Origin: Pantoea sp. GD03673
GTDB lineage: Bacteria > Pseudomonadota > Gammaproteobacteria > Enterobacterales > Enterobacteriaceae
Assembly: GCF_029844725.1 (NCBI RefSeq)
Contig: NZ_JAOCKJ010000007.1
Span: 186,001-250,000 of the forward strand
Length of the DNA: 64,000 nucleotides
Reading direction: 5' to 3'
Part shown: piece by piece, positions 28,752 to 39,181 of the stretch
How positions within the stretch are numbered: the first letter of the stretch is position 1
How the letters are laid out: every line of letters starts with the position of its first letter
Position numbers and translations under genes: made by a program
The notes under the pieces: model-generated
The model's input: only the letters and a program-made list of their open reading frames with translations
Told to the model about the DNA's origin: nothing
Database searches by the model: none

Positions 28752-30401
28752 ATGTCCAGCATAATTAACTCCGCGATGAGCGGACTGAGTGCCGCGCAGG
28801 CCGCTCTGAGCACCACCAGTAACAACATTTCTAACTACACCGTGGCGGGCTATTCACGTCAGACCACGGTACTGGCGCAGGCGAACAGTACCCTTCAGGG
28901 TAATAGCTATTATGGTAATGGCGTGAATATCACCGGTGTACAACGTGAATATGATGCATTCATAGCCACACAGCTGCGGGGTGCCAGCGCGAGCTACAGT
29001 GCAGTCGACACCCAGCATACGCAGATTTCTAACATTGACGATCTGCTGTCGACCGCCACGACCAGTCTGTCGACCTCGCTGCAGGGCTTCTTTACCAACC
29101 TGCAGAACGTCGTGAGCAACGCCAACGACCCGTCAGCGCGTCAGTCGATGCTGAGCAATGCACAGGGTCTGGTTAACCAGTTCCAGACCTCCGCGCAGTA
29201 CCTGAATAATATGCAGAACAGCGTCAATTCTGATGTCAGTTCCAGTGTTAAACAGATCAACACCCTCACCAGCCAGATTGCCGATCTTAACCAGCAGATT
29301 GGCAAACTGACCAACGGCAACGGTGCTACACCTAACGATCTGCTCGATAAGCGCGATCAGCTGGTCAGTACCCTGAATAACGTGGTGGGCGTCACGGTTT
29401 CTCAGCAGGATGGCGGCTATACGGTCTCGATGGCGAATGGCCTGACGCTGGTCAACGGCAACAAATCTCACGATCTGGTGGCGATGAGCGCCAGCAGCGA
29501 TCCGACGCGCACCACTATTGGCTATGTCGATAAGCAGGCGGGCAACGTTGAGATCCCGGAAAAACTGATCACCACCGGCTCGCTGGGCGGTCTGCTGGCG
29601 TTCCGCACCCAGGATCTGGATCTGGCTCAGAACCAGCTGGGTCAGCTGGCGGCGGCGTTTACCACCAGCTTCAATGATGTCCATAAGCAGGGCTTTGACA
29701 GCAACGGCGACCAGGGCGTCGATTTCTTTAAAATCGGCAGCCCAACGGTGGTGAGCAACAATAAAAACAGCACCACTGCTTCTGTGACCGCTGAATGGAC
29801 CGATACCAGCGCGCTGAAAGCGTCCAACTACACCGTGAGTTATGACGGCAATAACTGGACCGCAACGCGTGCCTCAGACGGTGCAGCAGTCACAATCACA
29901 CAGGCTCAGGACAGCAATAATAATACTACCCTGAGCTTCGAAGGCCTGAAACTGACCGTCAGTGCTTCGCCTGCACCTGCCGCCAAAGACAGCTTCCTGG
30001 TGAAGCCGGTCCAGAATGTGATTAATGACATGTCTGTGGCCATCACCAGTGAATCGCAGGTGGCCGCTGCCAGCGCGGCTGGCGGTGAAAGTGATAACCG
30101 TAACGCGCAGAAACTGCTGAATCTGCAGGATGTGAAGCTGGTCGGCGGCAACGCCACGCTGTCACAGGCCTATGCCGCCATCGTCAGCACCGTGGGTAAC
30201 AAAACCAGTTCACTGGAAACCACCGGGACCACGCAGAAAAGCGTGGTCAGTCAGCTGACCGAACGCCAGCAATCGGTCTCGGGTGTAAACCTCGATGAGG
30301 AGTACGCCAACCTGACCAAATACCAGCAATATTACATGGCAAATGCGCAGGTGCTGCAGACTGCCAGCACCGTGTTTAACGCATTGATCAATATTCGCTA
30401 A
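28752..30401 (+). CDS. flgK: Hook-filament junction protein FlgK
   Basis: FlgK is the first of the two junction proteins (HAP1) between hook and filament. The 549-residue product (E. coli 547) has the N-terminal axial segment INSAMSGLSAAQAALSTTSN, then NISNYTVAGYSRQT. The C-terminal segment is GVNLDEEYANLTKYQQYYMA, then NAQVLQTASTVFNALINIR. It is a FlgN client and is expressed late through FliA. Confidence 0.97.
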   Translation: MSSIINSAMSGLSAAQAALSTTSNNISNYTVAGYSRQTTVLAQANSTLQGNSYYGNGVNITGVQREYDAFIATQLRGASASYSAVDTQHTQISNIDDLLSTATTSLSTSLQGFFTNLQNVVSNANDPSARQSMLSNAQGLVNQFQTSAQYLNNMQNSVNSDVSSSVKQINTLTSQIADLNQQIGKLTNGNGATPNDLLDKRDQLVSTLNNVVGVTVSQQDGGYTVSMANGLTLVNGNKSHDLVAMSASSDPTRTTIGYVDKQAGNVEIPEKLITTGSLGGLLAFRTQDLDLAQNQLGQLAAAFTTSFNDVHKQGFDSNGDQGVDFFKIGSPTVVSNNKNSTTASVTAEWTDTSALKASNYTVSYDGNNWTATRASDGAAVTITQAQDSNNNTTLSFEGLKLTVSASPAPAAKDSFLVKPVQNVINDMSVAITSESQVAAASAAGGESDNRNAQKLLNLQDVKLVGGNATLSQAYAAIVSTVGNKTSSLETTGTTQKSVVSQLTERQQSVSGVNLDEEYANLTKYQQYYMANAQVLQTASTVFNALINIR

Positions 30402-30415
30402 GGGCAGGAGATAAC

Positions 30416-31381
30416 ATGCGAATCAGTACAAACATGATTTTTGAACAGCAGGTGCGCGGCATTACTGACTCGCAAGCCTCCTGGCTGAAAGTGGGCGAAC
30501 AGCTCTCCAGCGGTCGTCGTGTCACCAATCCTTCGGATGATCCGATTGCCGCGTCGCGCGCTGTGATATTGACCCAGACTCAGCAGCAGGGTGAACAGTA
30601 TGCGCTGGCGCGCACCTTTGCCGAGCAGGGTCTGTCACTGGAAGATAATACGCTGAAGGGCGTAACCAACGGGATCATTGCGGCGCAGGGGCTGATCGTC
30701 AATGGTTCCACCGGGACGCTGAGCGACGACGACCGTGGTTCGATTGCTACCCAGCTGGAGGGTATCCGCGCCCAGTTGCTTAACCTGGCAAACAGCAAAG
30801 ATGCCAACGGCCGCTATATTTTTGCCGGTTATAAAACCGACAGTGCGCCCTTTGTTGATACTGCGGGCACCGGCGTAAGCTACACAGGCGGCAACGATGC
30901 GATTACCCAGAAGGTTGACACCAGCCGTACCATGACCGTGGCGCATACCGGTGACAGCATCTTTATGTCTATCACCAGCAATGCCACTAAAGAGCCGGAT
31001 GGCAGCGCCAGCGAAACCAGCGTGTTTAAGATGCTGGATAGCGCCATTGCTGCTCTGAAAGTCCCGCAGGATGATGCAGATGCCGCGACGAAAGAGACCT
31101 TCGAGGCGGCCATGGATAAAACCAACCGCGGGCTGGGCAATGCGCTGAATAATGTCTCAACCGTGGTCTCTGAGATTGGTACTCAGCTGGGTGAGATCGA
31201 TACGCTGAATGCCCAGGGCGATGACCGTAAAGTGATCTACAACTCGCAGATGAGCGATCTGGTTAACGTGGATTTAACGCAGGCAGCGTCCAGCTACACC
31301 ATGCAGCAGACGGCACTTCAGGCGTCTTATAAGACCTTTAGTGACATGTCGAAGATGTCACTGTTCCAGATGAATTCGTAG
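30416..31381 (+). CDS. flgL: Hook-filament junction protein FlgL
   Basis: FlgL is the second junction protein (HAP3) and contacts flagellin. The 321-residue product starts MRISTNMIFEQQVRGITDSQ and has GRRVTNPSDDPIAASRAVIL, the flagellin-like N-terminal helix. The C-terminal helix (VDLTQAASSYTMQQTALQAS) completes the coiled core. It lies 14 bp after flgK and ends the cluster with a strong terminator. FlgL's K-12 neighbour rne follows in the opposite direction. Confidence 0.97.
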   Translation: MRISTNMIFEQQVRGITDSQASWLKVGEQLSSGRRVTNPSDDPIAASRAVILTQTQQQGEQYALARTFAEQGLSLEDNTLKGVTNGIIAAQGLIVNGSTGTLSDDDRGSIATQLEGIRAQLLNLANSKDANGRYIFAGYKTDSAPFVDTAGTGVSYTGGNDAITQKVDTSRTMTVAHTGDSIFMSITSNATKEPDGSASETSVFKMLDSAIAALKVPQDDADAATKETFEAAMDKTNRGLGNALNNVSTVVSEIGTQLGEIDTLNAQGDDRKVIYNSQMSDLVNVDLTQAASSYTMQQTALQASYKTFSDMSKMSLFQMNS

Positions 31382-31428
31382 TCTGACCTGAAATTTTGAG
31401 CGTACTTTAACCGGATGCGCTTACTTTT

Positions 31429-31464
31429 TCCCACCCTCCTGCTACAGGAGGGTGGGATTTTTTT
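31429..31464 (+). terminator. Strong terminator after flgL
   Basis: A perfect 12-bp stem, CCCACCCTCCTG (31430-31441) and CAGGAGGGTGGG (31445-31456), has a 3-nt loop followed by ATTTTTTT. Confidence 0.93.
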
Positions 31465-31694
31465 GCCTGTGATTCAGCCGCTGGCAGGGGCATATGCCAT
31501 CAGGCCGGGTCGCTGCTCGCGAGAGGCTGCCCGCATGGCTTTGTTGCTTCGCCATCCTCGCTTCCCCATCACGCTATCCCGCCTTCATGCCTTCATGCCT
31601 CCGCGCTTCAGCTGCCCGGCGCTGTCATTGCGGATAGCTGACAGTTTCACGGGGGAGGCGGGTTGTTTGTCTGGCTGGAGAGAATTTCAGCCAT

Positions 31695-31724
31695 AAAAAA
31701 ACCCCGGCTTTGCCGGGGTTCCGT
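31695..31724 (-). terminator. Terminator after rne
   Basis: The 8-bp stem ACCCCGGC-TTT-GCCGGGGT is followed on the minus strand by a run of seven Ts, just beyond the rne stop. The 230 bp between this and the flgL terminator hold no recognisable gene. Confidence 0.9.
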
Positions 31725-31741
31725 TCACAACAGCGTATGCG

Positions 31742-34700
31742 TTACGGCTTTGTTGCCGGAGCAGTCGCCTGATGCGTGGCGCTATGACCGCCCGCAGAAC
31801 CGCGACCGTCGAAGGCATACGGTTCACGCACCCAGTCACTGTGCGGAGCGGGTTCAGACTGCCAGACCGGCGCAGGCGCTTTGGTCATCGGTGCAGAGGC
31901 ATAATGCTTCCAGCGCGTTCCGTCATTCGGCACCGCTTCAGCAGCAGGCGCTGATGCAGCAGGCGCTGCCGCCGCTACCGGTGCTTCAGGCGCGATATCA
32001 CGAGCGGCAACCGGCGCATGAGGCTCAGTGACGGGCGCTGTTTCAGCGTGGGCCGCAACCGGCGCGTTCAGCACTTCTTCGACCTCCGCTGCGATATCTT
32101 CGCTGACATCCGTGGCTGACTGCTCAGCAACCTCAGCAACGTCAGCAGGCTGTACTGTCTCAGCCGCAGGGGTCGCAGCCGGGGTTTCAGCCACTGGCTC
32201 AGCAGGAACAGCCTCAGCCGCTACAGCTTCCGCTTTCACTTCATCAGCAGCCGGAACAACGGAAGGCTGCTCGTCAACCGGGGCGTCGATAGCGCGGGTG
32301 TCGTCAGTGTTGACTACCGGCACCGGCGTGTCTGCCAGAGGCTCGGCCTGTTGCACGGGCGCTTCCTGAGCCACTGATTCAACGGCGGCAGCAACCGGCA
32401 GCGCATGGGTAGCGTCTGCGGTCTCTTCGCTGTTAAAAGCCGGTGTCTCGTGTGTCACATTCTGAACCTGCTCTTCGCTGGCCTGGCTTACCGGATAGCG
32501 AATCCAGACTTTACCGGATGCCATTTCTGGTGAGGCAGCCGCAGCGGGCAGCGGCATGGCTGACTGCGTCGGATAACGCTCATCACGGTAACGGCGACGA
32601 CGCTGACCGCTGACGCGCAGATGACGTGGCGAACGGCGTGAACGACGCGGCATATTCGCGGTATCACGGTTATCTTTGTCATCCTGCTCGTCACTCTGTG
32701 AAGCCTGGAACTCAGGCTGTGGCTGAGACGCCTCAGTGAGCTGAGGCTGACGCACGTCGGCAGGCTGGGCGATATCGCTGGCGTCGGCTGACAGAGGCTG
32801 ACGGTTATCATCCACACGTACCTTCTGGTTCAGCTGACGCGGCTTACGACGCGGCATGACCTGAACGCGCTCATCGTCCTGCGCCTCGATAACGTCAGTG
32901 GCCTCCGTAGCGACTGCGGTCTGCTCAGCCGCTTTGGCCGCCTCTTCACCGGTACGTTTCTCTTCCTGGCGACGACGCTGACGTTCAGCACGCTGCTCGC
33001 GGCGCTGTTGCTGCTGCTCATCACGTTGCTGACGCGCTTCTTCGCTCAGTACCGGACGCTCTTCGCGCACTTCACCAGCCTGAGACTGACGCTTGTTGCG
33101 GCGGTTATCGTTGCCATCGCGCGGCTCGCGGCTTTCACGTGGCTCGCGGCTTTCACGCGGTTCACGCGGCTCACGACTTTCGCGAGGTTCACGGCCTTCA
33201 CGCGCCTGTGAATTGTCACCGTTACGCGGCGTACGCTCACGACGATTGTTGTTACGACGGTTGTTATTGTTACTGCGGCGCTCGCCACGGCTATTGCCGC
33301 TTTCCTGCTCGCTTTCAGGGGCTTTCTTCGGTTCAGCAACCTCCGCAGCCACTGGCGCAGCAGCAGGCGCTTCTTCGCCCGCGAACATTTTTTTCAGGCC
33401 ACCCAGCAGACGCCCGAAGAAGCCGGTGCTGACGGTTGCAGGCGCAGCGACAGCCGGTGCAGATTTTGCTGCTGGCCGAGCGTCAGTGCGCTTCGCTTCA
33501 GGCTCAACTTCTACCGGTGCCGGAGGCGCATCAGGCATGACAAACGCGGCCAGAGCAGGCTGCTCAGGACGACGGCGCTCGGCATGTTCCTCTTCGGACG
33601 GCATGGCCATTTCAGCTTCATGCAGCTTCGGCAGGTGATAACTCAGGGTCTGCGTTTCTTCGCCTTTGCGCACGCGCAGCACGGAGTAGTGCGGGGTCTG
33701 CATCTTGTCATCAGGAACGATGATTGCCCGCACGCCGCCCTGGCGTTTTTCAATGGCGTTAACCGCTTCACGTTTTTCATTCAGCAGGTAAGAAGCAACC
33801 TGAACCGGAACAATCGCGTGAACTTCTTTGGTGTTGTCTTTCAGCGCTTCTTCTTCAATCAGACGCAGGATCGACAGCGCCAGTGACTCGTTATCACGGA
33901 TGGTGCCGGTGCCGCTACAGCGTGGGCAAACGTGATGACTGGATTCACCTAACGACGGGCTAAGGCGCTGACGGGACATCTCCAGCAGACCGAAACGTGA
34001 AATGTGGCTGATCTGAATACGGGCGCGGTCCTGACGGACAGCTTCGCGCAGACGATTCTCCACGGCACGCTGATGGCGTACCGGGGTCATATCGATGTAA
34101 TCGATAACGATCAGGCCGCCCAGATCGCGCAGACGCAGCTGACGTGCAATCTCATCGGCTGCTTCCAGGTTCGTGTTGAACGCCGTCTCTTCGATGTCAC
34201 CGCCGCGCGTGGCGCGTGCTGAGTTGATGTCGATAGCGGTCAGCGCTTCGGTACTGTCGATAACAATCGAGCCACCGGAAGGCAGGCGGACTTCACGCTG
34301 GAAAGCGGATTCGATTTGCGATTCGATCTGGTAATGGCTGAACAGCGGGATTTCACCGGTGTAGAGCTTGATTTTGCTGCTGAAGTCCGGACGGCCCAGC
34401 GCAGCGATATGCTGACGCGCCAGTTCCAGAACTTTCGGGTTATCGATAAGGATTTCACCGATGTCCTGACGCAGATAATCGCGGAAGGCACGCACGATTA
34501 CGTTGCTTTCCTGATGGATCAGGAACGGAGCAGGGCGGTTTTCAGCGGCTTTCTTGATCGCTTCCCAGTGCTTGAGGCGGAAGCTTAAGTCCCACTGCAG
34601 CGATTCGGCGGATTTGCCGACGCCCGCAGTGCGGACAATCAGGCCCATGCCTTCCGGCAGATCCAGCGCCGACAGCGCTTCTTTCAGTTCGGTACGATCG

Positions 34701-35137
34701 TCACCTTCGATGCGGCGAGAGATACCGCCTGCACGCGGGTTGTTCGGCATCAGCACCAGGTAGCTGCCCGCCAGAGAGATAAAGGTTGTCAGCGCAGCGC
34801 CTTTGTTGCCGCGTTCTTCTTTATCGATCTGAACAATGACTTCCTGGCCTTCACGCAGCACGTCTTTAATATTCGGACGACCATGTGCGTTGTAGCTGGA
34901 GGGGAAATATTCGCGGGAAATTTCTTTTAACGGGAGGAAACCGTGACGCTCTGCGCCATAATCGACAAACGCAGCTTCAAGGCTGGGCTCAATGCGGGTG
35001 ATTTTACCTTTGTAGATGTTGGCTTTTTTCTGTTCGTGTCCAGGACTTTCGATATCCAGATCGTACAGACGCTGACCGTCAACCAGGGCAACGCGCAACT
35101 CCTCCTGCTGAGTTGCGTTTATTAACATTCTTTTCAT
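31742..35137 (-). CDS. rne: Ribonuclease E
   Basis: RNase E is the essential endoribonuclease and scaffold of the RNA degradosome, bound to the inner membrane. The catalytic half has the N-terminal [20 protein letters not shown], an S1 domain near residues 39-120, and the zinc-link CPRCSG near residue 404. The scaffold half begins with the membrane-targeting amphipathic helix [16 protein letters not shown] near residue 571. An Arg-rich RNA-binding region with ESREPR repeats spans about 644-676. RQLNQKV marks the helicase-side site. The last residues, [18 protein letters not shown], are the PNPase-binding tail. At 1131 residues it is longer than E. coli (1061), mainly in Ala/Pro/Val-rich linkers. 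Confidence 0.97.
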   Translation of the reverse strand: MKRMLINATQQEELRVALVDGQRLYDLDIESPGHEQKKANIYKGKITRIEPSLEAAFVDYGAERHGFLPLKEISREYFPSSYNAHGRPNIKDVLREGQEVIVQIDKEERGNKGAALTTFISLAGSYLVLMPNNPRAGGISRRIEGDDRTELKEALSALDLPEGMGLIVRTAGVGKSAESLQWDLSFRLKHWEAIKKAAENRPAPFLIHQESNVIVRAFRDYLRQDIGEILIDNPKVLELARQHIAALGRPDFSSKIKLYTGEIPLFSHYQIESQIESAFQREVRLPSGGSIVIDSTEALTAIDINSARATRGGDIEETAFNTNLEAADEIARQLRLRDLGGLIVIDYIDMTPVRHQRAVENRLREAVRQDRARIQISHISRFGLLEMSRQRLSPSLGESSHHVCPRCSGTGTIRDNESLALSILRLIEEEALKDNTKEVHAIVPVQVASYLLNEKREAVNAIEKRQGGVRAIIVPDDKMQTPHYSVLRVRKGEETQTLSYHLPKLHEAEMAMPSEEEHAERRRPEQPALAAFVMPDAPPAPVEVEPEAKRTDARPAAKSAPAVAAPATVSTGFFGRLLGGLKKMFAGEEAPAAAPVAAEVAEPKKAPESEQESGNSRGERRSNNNNRRNNNRRERTPRNGDNSQAREGREPRESREPREPRESREPRESREPRDGNDNRRNKRQSQAGEVREERPVLSEEARQQRDEQQQQRREQRAERQRRRQEEKRTGEEAAKAAEQTAVATEATDVIEAQDDERVQVMPRRKPRQLNQKVRVDDNRQPLSADASDIAQPADVRQPQLTEASQPQPEFQASQSDEQDDKDNRDTANMPRRSRRSPRHLRVSGQRRRRYRDERYPTQSAMPLPAAAASPEMASGKVWIRYPVSQASEEQVQNVTHETPAFNSEETADATHALPVAAAVESVAQEAPVQQAEPLADTPVPVVNTDDTRAIDAPVDEQPSVVPAADEVKAEAVAAEAVPAEPVAETPAATPAAETVQPADVAEVAEQSATDVSEDIAAEVEEVLNAPVAAHAETAPVTEPHAPVAARDIAPEAPVAAAAPAASAPAAEAVPNDGTRWKHYASAPMTKAPAPVWQSEPAPHSDWVREPYAFDGRGSAGGHSATHQATAPATKP

Positions 35138-35710
35138 CGTGACTTACTCGTTATTCTTTCATGAGTGATTACAGCTGCGGGCATAGTTACCCTGGACGAG
35201 TATCAACCGATGGCCCCGTGACTTTGTGCAATGTCGTCAGCCTCACGGTTGTCGACCGCGCGAGGGGCGCAAATAACGTCGGTGGCCTGTTTTTCATAAG
35301 GGAAAACAGCACCAGATAGTGGAAATGCCTGAGAGAATAAAGAAAACCCGTGCATCCCATACTGTTGTCCAGGCCGCAACCCGCAGCCCGCTAAGTGCCT
35401 GATTTCGCATTACGTCTTACGCCATTGCTGCGTGTCTGCTCAATCCGGCAAAATGACAATTTCGCTCGGTTTCTGCCCTGAAATGCTTCAGTTAAGAAAC
35501 TCAGGCATTATTCCATTGCTAACCTTCATATAGCAAGGCGACTTTAGCCAGCTTGTGAAGTTTCTTTACATTTAACTTGCTAATGTGTCGGACAAAGCAG
35601 CGCTTTGCTGAAAAAGCCAGCAGAGAAGCGACCTGCCGTTACATCAGCCCCAGAGTTAAGCACAGAAAAAGGGGTGGCGCTATCAGGGGACACTAATTAG
35701 AATCGCCGCC
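35138..35710. promoter_or_regulatory. Divergent rne / rluC control region with long rne leader
   Basis: This gap of about 570 bp separates rne (leftward) from rluC (rightward). In E. coli the rne transcript has a leader of about 360 nt whose hairpins let RNase E control its own mRNA, and the size here fits that. The part next to rne contains several GC-rich inverted segments, for example between 35209 and 35275. No ORF in the gap looks coding, and I could not define exact promoters. Confidence 0.6.
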
Positions 35711-36667
35711 ATGAAAACAGAGAATCCCGGCGTACAGTTTGTCGCCATCACGGCTGAAAATGCCGGACAACGCATTGATAACTTTTTGCGCACCCAACTC
35801 AAGGGTGTGCCGAAAAGCATGATTTATCGCATCGTACGTAAAGGTGAGGTGCGAGTGAATAAAAAGCGCATCAAGCCCGAGTACAAGCTGGAGGAGGGGG
35901 ATGAGGTTCGCATTCCGCCGGTGCGGGTCGCAGAACGTGACGAAGATGCCGTGTCACCTAAGCTGGCGAAGGTGGCTTCGCTGGCGGACGCTATCCTCTT
36001 TGAGGATGATTCTCTGCTGGTGATGAACAAGCCCTCAGGCACTGCCGTACATGGCGGCAGCGGACTCAGTTTCGGGGTGATTGAAGGGTTGCGTGCGCTG
36101 CGACCGGAAGCGCGTTTCCTGGAGCTGGTGCATCGCCTGGATCGCGATACCTCTGGCATTCTGCTGGTCGCGAAAAAGCGCTCGGCGCTGCGCTCCCTGC
36201 ATGAGCAACTGCGTGAAAAGGGGATGCAGAAAGATTATCTGGCCCTGGTGCGTGGCAACTGGCCGTCACATCTGAAGGTCGTACAGGCTCCGCTGCTGAA
36301 AAATATCCTTCAGAGCGGAGAGCGTGTCGTGCGCGTCAGCAGCGAAGGTAAAGCCTCTGAAACCCGCTTCAAAGTGGAAGAGCGGTTTGAGTTTGCCACG
36401 CTGGTGAAAGCGAGTCCGGTCACCGGGCGCACCCATCAGATTCGCGTGCATACGCTGCATGCCGGGCATCCCATCGCCTTTGACGATCGTTACGGCGAAC
36501 GTGACTTTGACAGTCAGCTGGCCCCAACCGGCCTGAAACGCCTGTTCCTGCACGCGGCGGCACTGACCTTTACCCATCCCGGCACCGGCGAAGTCATGCG
36601 TGTCGAAGCACCGCTGGATGATGGCCTGAAGCAGTGCCTGAATAAGCTCCGTCAGCTCAAAGCATAA
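35711..36667 (+). CDS. rluC: 23S rRNA pseudouridine(955/2504/2580) synthase RluC
   Basis: RluC isomerises three uridines in domain V and nearby regions of 23S rRNA to pseudouridine. It has an N-terminal S4 RNA-binding domain ([20 protein letters not shown]). A RluA-type catalytic domain follows with the nucleophile D144 in [11 protein letters not shown] and the downstream [10 protein letters not shown]. The length of 318 residues is near E. coli (319). It is convergent with maf. Confidence 0.97.
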   Translation: MKTENPGVQFVAITAENAGQRIDNFLRTQLKGVPKSMIYRIVRKGEVRVNKKRIKPEYKLEEGDEVRIPPVRVAERDEDAVSPKLAKVASLADAILFEDDSLLVMNKPSGTAVHGGSGLSFGVIEGLRALRPEARFLELVHRLDRDTSGILLVAKKRSALRSLHEQLREKGMQKDYLALVRGNWPSHLKVVQAPLLKNILQSGERVVRVSSEGKASETRFKVEERFEFATLVKASPVTGRTHQIRVHTLHAGHPIAFDDRYGERDFDSQLAPTGLKRLFLHAAALTFTHPGTGEVMRVEAPLDDGLKQCLNKLRQLKA

Positions 36668-36674
36668 TGGTACT

Positions 36675-36706
36675 CCGGCATCAGTCCGTTAAAGGATTGA
36701 TGCCGG
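36675..36706. repeat. Hairpin over the rluC-maf junction
   Basis: A 13-bp inverted repeat, CCGGCATCAGTCC and GGATTGATGCCGG with one G-T wobble, overlaps the maf stop codon. No T-run follows on either strand, so it is not a classical terminator; it may protect the 3' end of the convergent transcripts. Confidence 0.5.
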
Positions 36707-37268
36707 CTTGCTGCAACATCCCGTTGAGTGCAATCAGCGGCAGCCCGACCAGCGTATTGGGATCGCGCCCCTCCAGCCGATCAAACAGACAAATCCCCAG
36801 ACCTTCACTTTTGAAACTGCCTGCACACTGCAGCGGCTGCTCCTTTTCCACATACCCGGCGATTTCAGCGTCCGTTAAGGTGCGGAAATGCACCACAAAA
36901 GGCTCACAGCACTGCAGCAGTCTGCCACTGGCCGGATGGAAAAGGGCCAGGCCGGTGTAAAAGGTAATGGCCTTACCGCTGGCGGCACGCAGTTGCGCCC
37001 GCGCCTTCTCCGCCGTGTGGGGCTTACCGGTGATTGCGCCATCCAGCACGCAGACCTGATCGGAGCCAATTATCCAGTGGTCAGGCCAGGTCGTTGCCAG
37101 CGCCTGTGCTTTCGCCACGGCCAGACGCGTTACCAGCGCTTCTGCACTCTCATCGGGCTGAGGTGACTCATCAACCTCAGGTGCGGCGGTCATAAAAGGC
37201 AGGCCCAGTTTGTGCAGTAATGCCTGCCGAAAGGGCGAGGTCGAAGCTAAAAGGATCGTTGGCGTCAT
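36681..37268 (-). CDS. yceF: 7-methyl-GTP pyrophosphatase (Maf family, YceF)
   Basis: House-cleaning nucleotide pyrophosphatase that hydrolyses modified nucleotides; the YceF branch prefers 7-methyl-GTP. The 195-residue product starts [20 protein letters not shown], the Maf nucleotide-binding motif. It carries [32 protein letters not shown] with the catalytic Asp, and [20 protein letters not shown]. It is transcribed toward rluC and away from yceD. Confidence 0.94.
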   Translation of the reverse strand: MTPTILLASTSPFRQALLHKLGLPFMTAAPEVDESPQPDESAEALVTRLAVAKAQALATTWPDHWIIGSDQVCVLDGAITGKPHTAEKARAQLRAASGKAITFYTGLALFHPASGRLLQCCEPFVVHFRTLTDAEIAGYVEKEQPLQCAGSFKSEGLGICLFDRLEGRDPNTLVGLPLIALNGMLQQAGINPLTD

Positions 37269-37408
37269 TTTTTTTCAATAGTGATAGCGAATTGGTGACA
37301 GTCATTTTAAACTGTGCGCCGCACTGGATGCGAATAGTGGTTGAAAGATGCTGTTTAACGGCCTTTTTCTTTGACTCTATGACATTACAAAGTTAATATG
37401 CGCGCCCT

Positions 37409-37930
37409 ATGCAAAAGGTAAAATTACCCCTAACGCTGGACCCTGTCCGCACTGCTCAGAAGCGCCTTGATTATCAGGGTGTCTACACATCTGTACAGGT
37501 GGAGCGTGTGGCCGAGTCGGTCGTTAGTGTGGACAGTGATGTGGATTGTGCCATGTCGTTTGCGGTTGATAACCAGCGTCTGGCAGTACTGACGGGTACT
37601 GCTGAAGTACAGGTGACGTTGCGTTGTCAGCGCTGCAACCAGACCTTTCCCCATCACGTAAAAGTGAGTTATTGCTTCAGTCCTGTCTCTTCTGAAGAGC
37701 AGGCCGAGGCATTACCGGAAGCGTACGAGCCGGTCGATGTTAACGAGTTTGGTGAGATCGATCTGCTGGCGGTTGTCGAGGATGAACTGATTCTCGCGCT
37801 GCCGGTCGTTCCGGTGCACGATTCTGAACACTGTGAAGTGTCCGAGGCGGACATGGTCTTTGGCAAACTGCCTGCAGAGGCGGAGAAACCAAATCCATTT
37901 GCCGTATTAGCCAGTTTAAAGCGTAAGTAA
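37409..37930 (+). CDS. yceD: 23S rRNA accumulation protein YceD
   Basis: DUF177 protein required for normal 23S rRNA accumulation in bacteria and plastids. The 173-residue product starts [20 protein letters not shown]. It has a C-x2-C pair in [14 protein letters not shown], probably metal-binding, and an acidic region ([20 protein letters not shown]). It lies 14 bp upstream of rpmF, an arrangement widely conserved in bacteria. Confidence 0.95.
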   Translation: MQKVKLPLTLDPVRTAQKRLDYQGVYTSVQVERVAESVVSVDSDVDCAMSFAVDNQRLAVLTGTAEVQVTLRCQRCNQTFPHHVKVSYCFSPVSSEEQAEALPEAYEPVDVNEFGEIDLLAVVEDELILALPVVPVHDSEHCEVSEADMVFGKLPAEAEKPNPFAVLASLKRK

Positions 37931-37944
37931 TAGGAGTAAGGTCC

Positions 37945-38115
37945 ATGGCCGTACAACAGAATAAACCCACCCGTTCTAAGCGTGGTATGCGTCGTTCGCA
38001 CGATGCGCTGACCACTGCTGCTCTGTCAGTAGATAAAGTTTCTGGCGAAACTCATCTGCGTCACCACATCACTGCGGACGGTTACTACCGCGGTCGCAAG
38101 GTTATCGTTAAGTAA
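37945..38115 (+). CDS. rpmF: 50S ribosomal protein L32
   Basis: Large-subunit ribosomal protein of 56 residues, too short for many ORF cut-offs. It reads [20 protein letters not shown] then [20 protein letters not shown] and [16 protein letters not shown]. The ribosome site TAGGAG lies about 9 nt upstream of the ATG. E. coli L32 has one more residue. It sits between yceD and plsX and is the ribosomal gene at the head of the fatty-acid operon. Confidence 0.98.
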   Translation: MAVQQNKPTRSKRGMRRSHDALTTAALSVDKVSGETHLRHHITADGYYRGRKVIVK

Positions 38116-38140
38116 GTTTCTTGCTTAGCAAGGCGATACC

Positions 38141-39181
38141 TTGACACGTTTGACCCTGGCGATTGATGCCATGGGCGGGGACTTCGGTCCCTGCGTGACA
38201 GTGCCTGCAGCATTGCAGGCACTGGCCTCTCATTCGGAACTATTCCTTCTTCTTGTCGGACATCCCGACACCCTCACGCCATTGCTTGCCAAAGCGGATT
38301 CCTCCCTGACGGGGCGTTTGCAGGTTATCCCTGCCGAATCGGTTATTGCAAGTGATGCGCGGCCCGCTCAGGCCATCCGGAACAGTCGCGGCAGCTCAAT
38401 GCGCGTGGCACTGGAGATGGTCAAAGAGGGGCGTGCGCAGGCCTGCATCAGCGCCGGAAATACCGGTGCGCTGATGGGGCTGTCGACACTCTTATTAAAA
38501 CCGCTGGATGGCATTAAACGTCCGGCGCTGATGTCTGTTTTACCGCATCAGCAACAGGGTAAAACCGTGGTGCTGGATCTGGGCGCGAATGTGGACTCAG
38601 ACAGTGCAATGCTGGTGCAGTTTGCTGTGATGGGGTCGGTGATGGCTGAGCATGTGCTTGGTATTCCACGGCCCCGCGTTGCGTTGCTCAATATTGGTCA
38701 TGAAGAGACCAAAGGGCTGGAAAGCATCCGCGACGCTGCGGTAATGCTGCGAGAATCACCGCAAATCAACTATATTGGTTACCTCGAAGGTAACGAGTTG
38801 CTCACCGGTAAAACGGATGTGATGGTCTGTGACGGTTTTGTCGGAAACGTCACGCTGAAGACCATGGAAGGCGTGGTAAGAATGTTTCTTTCTCTGCTGA
38901 AGTCATCAGGGGAAGCGAAAAAACGGTCATGGTGGCTGAGGTTGCTGGGGCGCTGGATTCAGAAACGTCTGGCGAAACGCTTCGGGCAACTCAACCCAGA
39001 CCAGTACAATGGCGCTTGTCTGTTAGGATTGCGCGGAACAGTGATCAAAAGTCACGGCGCAGCAAATCAGCACGCCTTCGCCGTGGCGATAGAACAGGCA
39101 GAGCAGGCGGTGAGGCAGCAAATTCCCGAACGAATTGCTGCGCGCCTTGATGCTGTATTAGCCAGGAGTGACAAAGCCTAG
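38141..39181 (+). CDS. plsX: Phosphate acyltransferase PlsX
   Basis: PlsX makes acyl-phosphate from acyl-ACP and phosphate, linking fatty-acid synthesis to phospholipid synthesis. The 346-residue product begins with a TTG codon ([16 protein letters not shown]). No ATG near the start fits the family N-terminus, and a TTG start is also used in E. coli to my recollection. [19 protein letters not shown] and [20 protein letters not shown] are conserved. The stop abuts the fabH ATG with no spacer. Confidence 0.96.
   Translation: MTRLTLAIDAMGGDFGPCVTVPAALQALASHSELFLLLVGHPDTLTPLLAKADSSLTGRLQVIPAESVIASDARPAQAIRNSRGSSMRVALEMVKEGRAQACISAGNTGALMGLSTLLLKPLDGIKRPALMSVLPHQQQGKTVVLDLGANVDSDSAMLVQFAVMGSVMAEHVLGIPRPRVALLNIGHEETKGLESIRDAAVMLRESPQINYIGYLEGNELLTGKTDVMVCDGFVGNVTLKTMEGVVRMFLSLLKSSGEAKKRSWWLRLLGRWIQKRLAKRFGQLNPDQYNGACLLGLRGTVIKSHGAANQHAFAVAIEQAEQAVRQQIPERIAARLDAVLARSDKA

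Noticed and set aside
31415-31696. 93-codon plus-strand ORF after flgL
   Set aside because: It begins before the flgL terminator hairpin and reads through it; no ribosome site or similarity seen.
33110-33205. Short regular repeats that might suggest a CRISPR array
   Set aside because: The units are in frame within rne, encode ESREPR, and have no unique spacers of constant length.
32028-33638. Ser/Ala- and Arg-rich plus-strand ORFs over rne
   Set aside because: They mirror the repetitive Ala/Glu/Arg-rich scaffold of RNase E and are artefacts of its codon usage.
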